Shown piece by piece: positions 37,901 to 45,405 of a stretch of DNA of 64,000 nucleotides (position 1 is the first letter of the stretch; every line of letters starts with the position of its first letter). Position numbers and translations under genes: made by a program. The notes under the pieces are model-generated. The model saw nothing but the letters and a program-made list of their open reading frames with translations. It had not been told where the DNA came from and searched no databases. The stretch covers positions 310,001 to 374,000 of the forward strand of contig JAQTUV010000004.1 of assembly GCA_028707175.1 (NCBI GenBank), read 5' to 3'. This stretch comes from Sideroxydans sp. Lineage in GTDB: Bacteria > Pseudomonadota > Gammaproteobacteria > Burkholderiales > Gallionellaceae.

Positions 37901-38748
37901 TCGGCGATAGAGAGGCGGGAATACAGCGGCAGGATCTCGATGCCTTTGTGCTGATGCTTGCGTAATGCCTCGGCGGTATCACGTATCTCACGCTCACCTG
38001 GTAGAAACACCAACACATCGCCGCGCAAGCCACCGATGCTCAACTCATCCAGCGCACTACAGATCGCCTGCGGTACGTCCTGCGTATCGCCCTCCTCATT
38101 CTGCTGCGGCGGACGGTAGCGCACCTCGACCGGATAGGTGCGACCGGAGACTTGCAATACGGGCGCGTTCAGGAAATGTTTGGAGAACCTTTCCGCATCA
38201 ATCGTCGCGGAAGTGATGATGACCTTCAGGTCAGGGCGGCGTGGCAACAGTTGGCGCAGATATCCCAGCAGGAAGTCGATGTTGAGCGAGCGCTCGTGCG
38301 CTTCGTCGATGATGAGAGTGTCGTAATTTTTCAGCAGGGGATCGTGATGTATCTCGGCCAGCAAGATACCGTCAGTCATTAGCTTGATACAGGTGTCGGG
38401 CGATACTTTGTCGTTGAAGCGCACCTTGTAACCGACCAGCCCGCCCAACTCGGACTTCAACTCTTGTGCGATGCGTGCCGCCACCGAACGTGCCGCCACG
38501 CGACGAGGTTGTGTGTGTCCGATGACACCCAACACCCCGCGCCCCAAGCTCAAGCATATCTTGGGAAGCTGCGTAGTCTTACCCGACCCCGTTTCGCCAC
38601 ACACAATGACGACCTGATGTTTCTCGATGGCCTGCGCAATATCCTCACGCCGCGCCACCACGGGTAGGTCAGCGGGATATTCGATTGCGGAAAGTTGTTG
38701 GATGCGCGCCAGACGACGCTGGGCGATATTCGATAGTGCTGGATTCAT
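34996..38748 (-). CDS. hrpA: ATP-dependent RNA helicase HrpA
   Basis: A 1250-residue DEAH-box helicase from the ATG at 38748 (MNPALSNIAQRRL); the open frame continues upstream to 38835 without homology. Motifs are I GETGSGKTTQLPK, Ia TQPRRVAARSVA, II DEAH, III SATIDAERF, V TNVAETSLTVP and VI QRAGRCGR. A HA2/OB-fold and the long C-terminal DUF3418 region (about 600-1250) complete the HrpA form. HrpA is implicated in mRNA processing and rescue of stalled ribosomes in Enterobacteria. Confidence 0.96.
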   Translation of the reverse strand: MNPALSNIAQRRLARIQQLSAIEYPADLPVVARREDIAQAIEKHQVVIVCGETGSGKTTQLPKICLSLGRGVLGVIGHTQPRRVAARSVAARIAQELKSELGGLVGYKVRFNDKVSPDTCIKLMTDGILLAEIHHDPLLKNYDTLIIDEAHERSLNIDFLLGYLRQLLPRRPDLKVIITSATIDAERFSKHFLNAPVLQVSGRTYPVEVRYRPPQQNEEGDTQDVPQAICSALDELSIGGLRGDVLVFLPGEREIRDTAEALRKHQHKGIEILPLYSRLSIAEQDRVFKPASGMRRVVLATNVAETSLTVPNIGYVIDSGLARINRYSVRQKVEQLRIENIARAAANQRAGRCGRVMSGICIRLYEEADFLLRPEFTDAEIFRVSLATVILRMSALGLGEVEAFPFIEPPGSRAIADGYQLLQELNAIDDKRQLTPLGHELAKLPLDPKVARLLLAGRQYHCLNEILIIASALALQDPRDRPAERREAADAAHQRFNDERSDFLAYIKLWAWFQEAVKHKKTNKLWAQECREKFLSPIRLREWHELYQQLHAQVSEMGMRFNEQPATYEQIHKALLTGLLGNIGCRSTSEPHYLGPREIKFFIASNSVLAKKGAKWVFAAEIVETTKLFARCMARIEPEWLEEVGAHLIKRSYFDAHWEKKAAQVAAWERSTLFGLLINPKKRVHYGPMQPEESREVFIRQALVNGEFNTLAPFFAHNQKMIEDIEALEHKSRRPDVLVDDELIFAFYDQRIPAGMHNGAAFEKWRKEAEREQPKLLYLKKDDLMRHEAAGITTEHFPPQMVMNNVSYAMAYNFAPGKNDDGVTLTVPQALLNQVSAARCEYLVPGVLAEKVAQLVKSLPQKLRRNCVPVPEFAAFFAGSVKPSDTPLLQALARFIREQRQIEVPLDAFRLEQLPPHLLMNFRVVDEHGRQLGMSRNFAALRGEWAPKQAVVTSSPVAKQAVAQAKTSGERYTEWRFGDFPATRSEQRAGQTITVFNALVDEGDAVSLQSFDTREEAQAVHRAGLRRLFMLALKEQVKYLEKNLPGLQAMTMQFLPFGSQQDLQRQIIAVTFDRCSLNEPLPETEKAFAERCKDAKGRLNLVAQEIARLVAAVLADHHALQKALPQFKAHAQVLQDIRSQCEWLLGKEWVGRTPYERMQHMPRYLKAINVRLEKLKANPARDAQNLAQMNPLLQQWGRKLSAQQGEVDVRLTDFGWMVQELRVSLFAQELKTPVIVSVKRLEKMLAEMNR

Positions 38749-38880
38749 GGCGCGGGATTTTACCTCCCACGGCTTTACTGCGCATAAAAAACAGGGGAGA
38801 CGGAATAACCAGACACTTAGCACAGTCCTTATCACGCTTAGTGAATGGCTAGTAGTTTCACCAGCGACCCTTCTAATAAA

Positions 38881-38910
38881 AAAACAGCGGGGCCAAAGCC
38901 CCGCTGTTTT
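38881..38910 (-). terminator. strong intrinsic terminator after the Cyc2-like gene
   Basis: A 13-bp perfect stem (AAAACAGCGGGGC / GCCCCGCTGTTTT) with a CAAA loop lies 65 bases past the stop of the minus-strand cytochrome-porin gene and continues into a T-run on that strand. It also isolates hrpA. Confidence 0.88.
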
Positions 38911-38974
38911 TGTTACTACTTAGCTTTTGTGTGATGACTTCGCTTGCGCTAGTTCATCCTACGTGAGCTTTAAC

Positions 38975-40255
38975 TTACCAAGCCATTTCCAACATGCCCA
39001 AGAACTCGGACTTTGTGCCGCCGGTCTTAGTTGCATCAGAACCGCTGTAGCTTGTGTAGTCAGCGTGCAAAGCAACGTTTTGTACCAGGTCATACACTGC
39101 AGTTACAGTGAATGCTTGGTTAACGTTGTTTGTACGACCACCTGTACGTGCATCACGGTATGCAGCACCCAAAGTCAACACGTGAGGAATCACAGTAACT
39201 TCACCGCCCAAAGAGGCAGCCTTACGTGCGAGAGCGCCTGTATTGTGCGCACAGTCAGCTGCAGCAGCAGTTGTACATGCTGGGGCATTTGCATATTGTG
39301 CATACACGCCTGCTTCCATATCAGCCACTACGCCATGAGCTTGGAAGTCGAAAGTGGTTTGGTTAGCTTCAACACGAGCACCAGCAACGTTGCCGTAAGA
39401 AGAGCCAGACTCAACGCCGAAACCAGTCACGATATCGAAACCAGCGATGTTTGGAGTTGCTGCAACGCGAACATAGCTTTGACCAAAGTTGGTAGATGGA
39501 ACGCCACCGCCGTTAGCGCCAGGAGCGAAAGACGAAGACCACTTAGTCAAGTTGATAAAGCCCATTTCGTTTTCAACAACGAAAGCGAAACCAGCGGCTT
39601 GACCAGCATCAGAACCACGGTCAGCGTTGTACTGAATCGCAGAGGTTGCACGACGGTTTTCAGCCCAACGGTTAGCACGCATCACGCCGCCAGAAGACAG
39701 TTCGAAGCCATAAGCTGCGCCCAATGCATCAGTTGTAAATGGAACAACGTGTACTTTAGCAGCGCCCAAATCAACGTTCACAGGAACGCGCAAGCCAGCC
39801 AACATACCATTAGCAGCATTACCACCTGCCATGTTGTTTTCATTCAAGAAACCGATTGTGAAATGTTCTGTTTCAGCGATACGACCGCCGAAGAACAGAC
39901 TTGTTTCGTCGCCCATTTGCCATTGACCATCAGCAGCACCAGTTGCAGCTGTTACGCCAGCACCTGCAGTTGCAGGAGCATCAGTCTTTTGGTAGCGGAA
40001 CTTGAACAAAGTAGATGCGTTCAACACGCCTGGAATAGACAGGTGTTCGCCTTCAACTTTTTCTTGTGCGCCCATCATGGTGTAGCCAGCTGCCTTAAAT
40101 GCGCGACCGAAACCATTCAGAACTGGGAATTTTTGGAAGTGGCAAGAAGAACAAGCCATGCCTGTTTGACGTGCGAAAGACGGAATTGCGGATGCTTCTG
40201 GTGCGAAGGCTGCTGCAGCCAATACGCCTGCCAGAGAGAGAGCGATTTTCTTCAT
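38975..40255 (-). CDS. Cyc2-like fused monoheme cytochrome-porin (outer membrane)
   Basis: A 426-residue secreted protein with signal peptide (about 1-23, cleavage after ASA). The mature protein begins IPSFARQTGMACSSCHF with one c-type heme motif CSSCH (Cys35, Cys38, His39), then FGRAFKAAGYTM. The remainder is an alternating-hydrophobicity beta-barrel ending in LEMAW, a typical outer-membrane C-terminal signal. This architecture and the ARQTG...CxxCH...FGRxFK spacing match Cyc2, the iron-oxidising cytochrome-porin of acidophilic and neutrophilic Fe(II) oxidisers. A broader related porin-cytochrome family also exists, so the substrate is not proven. The ribosome site is excellent (GAGGAG). The single-gene unit has its own terminator and an upstream FNR-like site. 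Confidence 0.72.
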   Translation of the reverse strand: MKKIALSLAGVLAAAAFAPEASAIPSFARQTGMACSSCHFQKFPVLNGFGRAFKAAGYTMMGAQEKVEGEHLSIPGVLNASTLFKFRYQKTDAPATAGAGVTAATGAADGQWQMGDETSLFFGGRIAETEHFTIGFLNENNMAGGNAANGMLAGLRVPVNVDLGAAKVHVVPFTTDALGAAYGFELSSGGVMRANRWAENRRATSAIQYNADRGSDAGQAAGFAFVVENEMGFINLTKWSSSFAPGANGGGVPSTNFGQSYVRVAATPNIAGFDIVTGFGVESGSSYGNVAGARVEANQTTFDFQAHGVVADMEAGVYAQYANAPACTTAAAADCAHNTGALARKAASLGGEVTVIPHVLTLGAAYRDARTGGRTNNVNQAFTVTAVYDLVQNVALHADYTSYSGSDATKTGGTKSEFLGMLEMAW

Positions 40256-40313
40256 TATTTCTCCTCGAAATTATTTGCGGATTACCCTTTGAATGATTTT
40301 TTGATCTGCATTT

Positions 40314-40327
40314 TTGATGTAGGTCAA
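40314..40327. promoter_or_regulatory. FNR/CRP-type site upstream of the Cyc2-like gene
   Basis: TTGATGTAGGTCAA matches the FNR consensus TTGAT-N4-ATCAA at nine of ten half-site positions. It lies 59-72 bases before the start codon at 40255. It suggests oxygen- or redox-responsive control by an Fnr/Anr/Dnr-type regulator. Confidence 0.5.
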
Positions 40328-40384
40328 TTAACCATCGGGGCGCACCTTAACGAAGTGAGGCAAGCGGTGTCAAAAGGTTTATCT

Positions 40385-40410
40385 GCTGTGTTGCAGTTTT
40401 GCAACACAGC
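40385..40410. repeat. perfect inverted repeat between histidine kinase and Cyc2-like gene
   Basis: A 10-bp perfect palindrome (GCTGTGTTGC / GCAACACAGC) with a 6-base spacer lies just past the stop of the histidine kinase gene. No T-run follows, so it could be an operator or a weak terminator. Confidence 0.45.
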
Positions 40411-40419
40411 ATCACTCAT

Positions 40420-42144
40420 CTAGTCGTTTGCTGCGACAAATTCAAATATCACAGAGCCCGCACGGTTGCTTTTCAGGCTGAGTCGATACCCCAATTGTTG
40501 CGCCCATCTAGCCGCTTGGTACATGCCCACCCCCAAGCCGTTTTCAGAGGGCACGACGGTGCGCAACAAGTTTCGGGCGATGTTGTCAGGCACTGCACTG
40601 CCCGTATCCACGACCTCAATATGCAGCGGCTCTGGCTTTAGACGTACTTCAATCCGGATGTTGGGTTCATTCAGACGCTTATTGCATGCATTCTCAAAAA
40701 GATTGTCGAGTACGCAATCAAACAGCGGGGCGGGGATGAGCTTGCAGTTACGTAGCATGGCGGCTTGCTCCTCCCCACTTCCCCCCTCCCATGTCCACTC
40801 AACGCCTCGATGTTGGTGGCGTTGGCGCACCCCCTCCCACCAGTTTTCTAAGGGCACAAGGCTTTCCTCATCCCCTTCTCCTGGGGCTTTAAGTTTTGTC
40901 AGCAACGATTCGATGCGTTGCGTCAAGATGGGCAGTTGGTTCTTTAAGATGGGCTGCGCTTTTGCAGCATCGTGCTGTGCAACCGAGGTCAGCGCGAACA
41001 ATGATTGCAGCATGTTTTTTAGGTCGTGCGTCAATCTTGCGCCGGTCTCATAGATGGTTTGCTGACGGGTGATCTCACGCAAGTGTTGTTCTCGTCGCTT
41101 AGCTTGGTAAAAGTGCCCTAATACCTGCGCCAGCAATCGCATGTGCAACAGAACGGTCGGTGAGATCGCTTGGCGTGAAAATAAGGTAAGCACAAGATCT
41201 TCTTCCACCAGTTCGACTCGATGCAAACTCGACACCCCTAAGTTGCCATGACCTTCTTCGCACAGCCAAGCCATTCCTACGATTGACGGCATCTCGACGA
41301 GATAAGCGGTAGCACGTTCAATAAAGGCCACTGGGGTATGTTCTTGCTTGGCGGCAGCTGCAATCTTTTTTAGCCACTCCTCTAGGGGGGTACCAATAGA
41401 TAAGACATAACGTGAAAAGCTGGCTTGTAAGCCCGCGAACCCCATTCGGGGGCTCCATAAAATACCCAATGCAAATAAGGCGACAGCCAATATAGTCAGA
41501 GTTCTTAACAAGGCGGGGAAATAGGCCATGCGCCCTAGCAGCATGGATGCGAGGCTTCCCAACACTAATAATGCTAGGAGCAAAAACAATAGCAGGACAT
41601 AAAAAAAATCGACGGCTTGTGTCTCGTTTGATGATTCCGGTTCAACCGGCAACGCTGCCATGACGAGCAAGGGAATCAGCAACACTAAGCTAAATACGCC
41701 ATGCGCAGCTTCTTCGAACATGGGTATGCCAAACATTTGCGGCGCAACGAATAACAATAGCACTGCCAAGAGATAAGCCATCATCAACAGGTAGTACATA
41801 CGTTGCCAACGCGAACTGAAGGCGAACACCCTACCACCCACCAGCGAGAACAACCCCCCAAGCCAAAAAGCCAAAACCCACCAGTTCAACCAAATCAACG
41901 CAACTAAACTAACAGCCAATATCCCCGCCACATGTTTGCTGCTTAACTTAGTTTCCCCTCGCCACAATGGCTGCCACACTAGAAAAACACCTAGATGCGC
42001 CAATAAAATAGCGCGTACCCAAGGGTGCTGGATGTCTAATGACAAGGCGAGATGCAATAAAACCAGCATGACAAAGGACAGCCAGCGGCTTGAATGCCAC
42101 CACCCAGCCCCCCCAATCGTCGAAATTCCGTCGTTATTTGCCAT
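40420..42144 (-). CDS. orphan membrane sensor histidine kinase (PrsK-like)
   Basis: A 574-residue protein with about eight N-terminal membrane helices (about 20-240), a GAF-like middle region (about 260-360) and a histidine kinase core. The H-box is ETGARLTHDLKNMLQS with phospho-acceptor His in HDLKN. The ATPase domain has LDNLFENACNKR (N-box), VDTGSAVP (G1) and GLGVGMYQAARW (G2). The layout resembles PrsK kinases of PEP-CTERM/exopolysaccharide systems, but no PrsR-type response regulator or EPS gene is nearby. It is upstream of and co-directional with the Cyc2-like gene, with a 164-base gap that holds an inverted repeat and the FNR-like site. Confidence 0.82.
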   Translation of the reverse strand: MANNDGISTIGGAGWWHSSRWLSFVMLVLLHLALSLDIQHPWVRAILLAHLGVFLVWQPLWRGETKLSSKHVAGILAVSLVALIWLNWWVLAFWLGGLFSLVGGRVFAFSSRWQRMYYLLMMAYLLAVLLLFVAPQMFGIPMFEEAAHGVFSLVLLIPLLVMAALPVEPESSNETQAVDFFYVLLLFLLLALLVLGSLASMLLGRMAYFPALLRTLTILAVALFALGILWSPRMGFAGLQASFSRYVLSIGTPLEEWLKKIAAAAKQEHTPVAFIERATAYLVEMPSIVGMAWLCEEGHGNLGVSSLHRVELVEEDLVLTLFSRQAISPTVLLHMRLLAQVLGHFYQAKRREQHLREITRQQTIYETGARLTHDLKNMLQSLFALTSVAQHDAAKAQPILKNQLPILTQRIESLLTKLKAPGEGDEESLVPLENWWEGVRQRHQHRGVEWTWEGGSGEEQAAMLRNCKLIPAPLFDCVLDNLFENACNKRLNEPNIRIEVRLKPEPLHIEVVDTGSAVPDNIARNLLRTVVPSENGLGVGMYQAARWAQQLGYRLSLKSNRAGSVIFEFVAAND

Positions 42145-42262
42145 TATTTAGCCGAGCCCTCTCATACCCCACGCAATTTCCCTCACTTTTGCCTACCTCG
42201 CGAATGCTCTAAGTCGATGTGGATACCCCACTCTGCCAACGAACACCCGCTCCTTGAAGCTG

Positions 42263-42279
42263 TTGGCACGCAATTTGCT
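42263..42279 (+). promoter_or_regulatory. consensus sigma-54 promoter of the pilin gene
   Basis: TTGGCACGCAATTTGCT matches the -24/-12 consensus TGGCACG-N4-TTGCW exactly, with 10 bases between the invariant GG and GC. It lies 55 bases before the prepilin ATG. An enhancer-binding activator would be required; none is encoded in this window. Confidence 0.85.
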
Positions 42280-42334
42280 GGAATTGCCAGCGTAGTAGGT
42301 AACAAAAATCAAATACTTTTGACGTGGAGGAAAC

Positions 42335-43006
42335 ATGAAACGCAATCAATCTGGCTTTACTTTAATCGAAATCGCCATCGTTCTGGTGATTATTGGCCTG
42401 CTTCTCGGCGGTGTTTTGAAAGGGCAAGAACTCATCAATAGCGCCAAAGTGAAGAACCTAGCCACTGACTTTAAAAACATCCCTGTGTATGTGTACGGCT
42501 ACCAAGATAAGTACCGTTCAATGCCAGGCGATGATGCAACGCCGGCAAGCCATGTTACGGGCGGAACAAAATGCACTCCCGACTCTACAAGCCATTGTGT
42601 TGCTGCAAACGGAATTATTGACGGGAATTGGAATGCATCTGGTGTAGCCGATGAAAGCTCATTGTTCTGGCAACATGTGCGCTTAGCTGGTTTCGCGGCT
42701 GGCACGACAGATACAGCCACAACACTTCAACCGACTAATGCAGTCGGTGGTTTGATTGGCGTAACCAATGCCCAGCTCTCTCCCGCAAGTGGCATCACCG
42801 GCTCTTTTGTGATTTGCTCGAATGGTATTTTGGGCAAATTCGCGAAGCAACTCGACATCACAATGGATGACGGCAATACTGCAACAGGCACACTTCGTGT
42901 GGCAGCAGCAAATACAGCAACAAATAATAATAGCGCTACGGACAATGAAATCACAAATACCGAAATCAATGACGACACACCTTACCTAGTCTGCCAAGGT
43001 AACTAA
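42335..43006 (+). CDS. type IV prepilin-like protein
   Basis: A 223-residue protein with a class III prepilin signal: MKRNQSGFTLIEIAIVLVIIG, cleaved by prepilin peptidase after Gly7 and carrying the conserved Glu at +5. The next segment LKGQELINSAKVKNLATDFKNI is the usual N-terminal helix. The exposed domain is rich in Thr, Asn, Asp and Ala and has four cysteines (two pairs are likely). The ribosome site GGAGGA is strong. It is monocistronic, behind a sigma-54 promoter and ahead of an intrinsic terminator, and no pilus assembly genes are adjacent. It could be a major pilin, a minor pilin or a type II secretion pseudopilin. Confidence 0.88.
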   Translation: MKRNQSGFTLIEIAIVLVIIGLLLGGVLKGQELINSAKVKNLATDFKNIPVYVYGYQDKYRSMPGDDATPASHVTGGTKCTPDSTSHCVAANGIIDGNWNASGVADESSLFWQHVRLAGFAAGTTDTATTLQPTNAVGGLIGVTNAQLSPASGITGSFVICSNGILGKFAKQLDITMDDGNTATGTLRVAAANTATNNNSATDNEITNTEINDDTPYLVCQGN

Positions 43007-43024
43007 GTCGTACCGTAACACCTT

Positions 43025-43054
43025 AAAAATCCCGCTGTTCGCAGCGGGATTTTT
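43025..43054 (+). terminator. intrinsic terminator after the pilin gene
   Basis: A 13-bp perfect stem (AAAAATCCCGCTG / CAGCGGGATTTTT) with a TTCG tetraloop and a following T-run, 19 bases past the stop. Confidence 0.9.
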
Positions 43055-43113
43055 TTCGTCCGAACAAAGCTGGAGATAAAATATCCAGCCGTTTTTTTAA
43101 TTACGCATCAATC

Positions 43114-43277
43114 TGTCGGGCTGAAGCCCGACCTACAAAACTACCTCTCTCTGCAGATCAGGATTTAAACCGACCATCTTGCGGCTGAGCTAAAGCCCGA
43201 GATACAAAACCACCTCTCTCTGTAGGTCGGGTTTTAACCCGACTAGGTTGTTGTCAGGCTGAAGCCCAACATACAAA
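43114..43277. repeat. cluster of degenerate palindromic repeats (GTCGGGCT..AGCCCGAC type)
   Basis: The 354-base gap between the pilin and the antiporter holds, after the terminator, about four related palindromes of the form GTCGGGCTGAAGCCCGACCTAC. A direct repeat of about 40 bases (at 43134 and 43203) gives a period near 69. A related set occurs at 57930-58029. These look like dispersed intergenic REP-like elements; spacing and spacers are not CRISPR-like. Confidence 0.65.
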
Positions 43278-43360
43278 AAAGGGGGAATTAGGGGAGCAAT
43301 GCTATAAGGGCTGATTCTGTCGCGCTCCCAATGAATTCGGGGTGCTGTACTTTTAAAATT

Positions 43361-45331
43361 TCAGCCTTCCAGCAAACTTTTCTCAGCCGCTTCTAGCATG
43401 ATGGGCTGTCCAAGCAAGAGCAAGACATCGCCTTCTCGCAAGATCATTTCAGGAGCCGGTTCGTTACCCAGCATGTTGTGGCGACGTACGCCTTTGACTT
43501 GGATGTTCAGCGCACCCAAATTGATTTCACCCAATTGCTTGCCTACCGCAGCATGGCGCGCACTCAACATCACGTTGTGGAAACGGGGTTGCATACTTTC
43601 AGTACCGTCACCTACGTCGGAAGACGCATCATTTAGATAGCCGCTGAACATGCTGTAACGTTTTGCCCGCGCTTCTTGCACGCGACGCACGACTCGACTG
43701 AGCGGTATGCCCGCCATTAAGAGCGCTTGGGACGCCAACATGACGCTCCCCTCCAACACTTCGGCGACCACTTCTGTCGCACCCGCTTTTTTCAATAGCT
43801 CGACATTGGTATCGTCGGCGGTGCGCACAATAACAGGCAGATCTGGACGGGTGCGCTGCACGTTATGCAATATCTTTAAGGCAGAATGTTTGTCGTCGTA
43901 GGTGATGACCAATGCTTTGGCGCGCATCAATCCGGCAGCTTGCAACACTTCATTCTTGGCCGCATCACCATAGACTACTCGCTCTCCCGCTGCGCTGGCT
44001 TCTTGCACGTGACGGGAATCAAGGTCAAGCGCGATAAAACTAATGCCTTCCATTTGCATGAATTTTGCCAACGCCTGTCCACTACGCCCGTATCCGCAGA
44101 TGATGATGTGCTGTTTCGCAGCCATGCTTTTTACGGCGATTTGATGCATCTGCATGGCGCGATTCTCCCATTCCTCAGGAGATATGCGACGTGCTATCGC
44201 TTCCGAATACTGGATTAGGAAGGGGGCGATCAACATCGATATGAGCATGGCTGCCAACACGTTCTGCATCACGTCGGCGGGCAAAATATGTACCCCCCCT
44301 GCCAACGTAAGCAACACAAAGCCAAATTCACCTGCTTGAGCCAAACCCAGCCCTGTGCGCAAGGCGGCACCCCAACCTCCGCCGAAACCACGAACGAGCG
44401 CAGCCACAACCAGCGCTTTGAACGGCACTAGAATCAGTAACAGCAACAATATCCAAGCCCATCCCGTGGCTATCGCGTGAACATCAAGCATCATGCCGAT
44501 GGTGACGAAGAATAGCCCTAGTAATACGTCACGGAACGGCTTGATGTCTTCTTCAACTTGATAGCGGTATTCGGTTTCAGAGATGAGCATACCTGCAACG
44601 AATGCGCCCAAAGCCAAGGACAGACCGCTCAATTCGGTAAGCCATGCCATGCCAAGTGTGAACAACAACACGTTGAGCATGAACAACTCAGACGATTTTT
44701 GTTGTGCGACCAAGTGAAACCACGGACGCAGTAGCTTTTGCCCGAAAAAAAGCAGAGCAAATAAAACAAGTGCGGCCTTGAACATCGCCACTACGAGTGT
44801 GCCTCCCAAGCCGCCTTCGCTTTGTGCAAGGGCGGGAATAACAATAATGAGTGGCACGACAGCCAAGTCTTGGAACAGCAGCACGCCCATGATCTTCTGA
44901 CCATGCGGCGCATTAAGTTCGGCACGTTCGACCAGCATCTTGCTAACGATGGCGGTAGAGGACATCGCCAAGATGCCGCCCAACGCCAACCCAGCCCGCC
45001 AATCCATACCAAAGACCAAACAAGCCAACATGACCATCACAAGGGTGGAGAGAACTTGAGCAGTACCTAAACCAAACACAAGGCGATGCATCGCTCGCAA
45101 CTTGGCTAGGCTGAACTCCAGTCCGATGCTGAACATCAAGAAGACCACGCCGAATTCGGCAAGATGGCGCGTCTCAGGTGCGTCGGGTATCCAACCCAAT
45201 GCATGAGGCCCAATCAATATGCCAACGATGAGATAGCCCAACATGGCGGGCAGATGCAATAAACGGAACAACACCACGACGCCAACTGCCGCCGCTAATA
45301 AAATCAACAGTAAATGTAATGAGCTATCCAT
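43361..45331 (-). CDS. CPA2-family cation:proton antiporter with TrkA domains (YbaL/KefB-like)
   Basis: A 656-residue protein from ATG 45331. About 12 membrane helices (about 5-385) carry FLMFSIGLEFS and LALGGILAMSSTAIVSKML, typical of KefB/C-like antiporters. A cytosolic TrkA-N NAD-binding domain (about 410-530: IIICGYGRSGQALAKFM and VVYGDAAKNEVL) and a TrkA-C domain (about 570-655) follow. These exchange K+ or Na+ for H+. YbaL is nearer than glutathione-gated KefC, but this cannot be settled by eye. It is divergent from kdsD with a 74-base gap. Confidence 0.88.
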   Translation of the reverse strand: MDSSLHLLLILLAAAVGVVVLFRLLHLPAMLGYLIVGILIGPHALGWIPDAPETRHLAEFGVVFLMFSIGLEFSLAKLRAMHRLVFGLGTAQVLSTLVMVMLACLVFGMDWRAGLALGGILAMSSTAIVSKMLVERAELNAPHGQKIMGVLLFQDLAVVPLIIVIPALAQSEGGLGGTLVVAMFKAALVLFALLFFGQKLLRPWFHLVAQQKSSELFMLNVLLFTLGMAWLTELSGLSLALGAFVAGMLISETEYRYQVEEDIKPFRDVLLGLFFVTIGMMLDVHAIATGWAWILLLLLILVPFKALVVAALVRGFGGGWGAALRTGLGLAQAGEFGFVLLTLAGGVHILPADVMQNVLAAMLISMLIAPFLIQYSEAIARRISPEEWENRAMQMHQIAVKSMAAKQHIIICGYGRSGQALAKFMQMEGISFIALDLDSRHVQEASAAGERVVYGDAAKNEVLQAAGLMRAKALVITYDDKHSALKILHNVQRTRPDLPVIVRTADDTNVELLKKAGATEVVAEVLEGSVMLASQALLMAGIPLSRVVRRVQEARAKRYSMFSGYLNDASSDVGDGTESMQPRFHNVMLSARHAAVGKQLGEINLGALNIQVKGVRRHNMLGNEPAPEMILREGDVLLLLGQPIMLEAAEKSLLEG

Positions 45332-45405
45332 AGCCCGATGATGCCTCACTTTTTAAACGATGCAAAATCATTCCAGCACAAAACGTCACTGCTATAATTT
45401 GGCTC

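Noticed and set aside
38927-40423. 498-codon plus-strand open frame antisense to the Cyc2-like gene
   Set aside because: It is Cys/Ser/His-rich with no recognisable domain. The opposite frame has signal peptide, heme motif, ribosome site and terminator.
43114-43277. Possible CRISPR-like array
   Set aside because: Units are degenerate palindromes with irregular spacing and related, not unique, intervening sequence; no cas genes are nearby.
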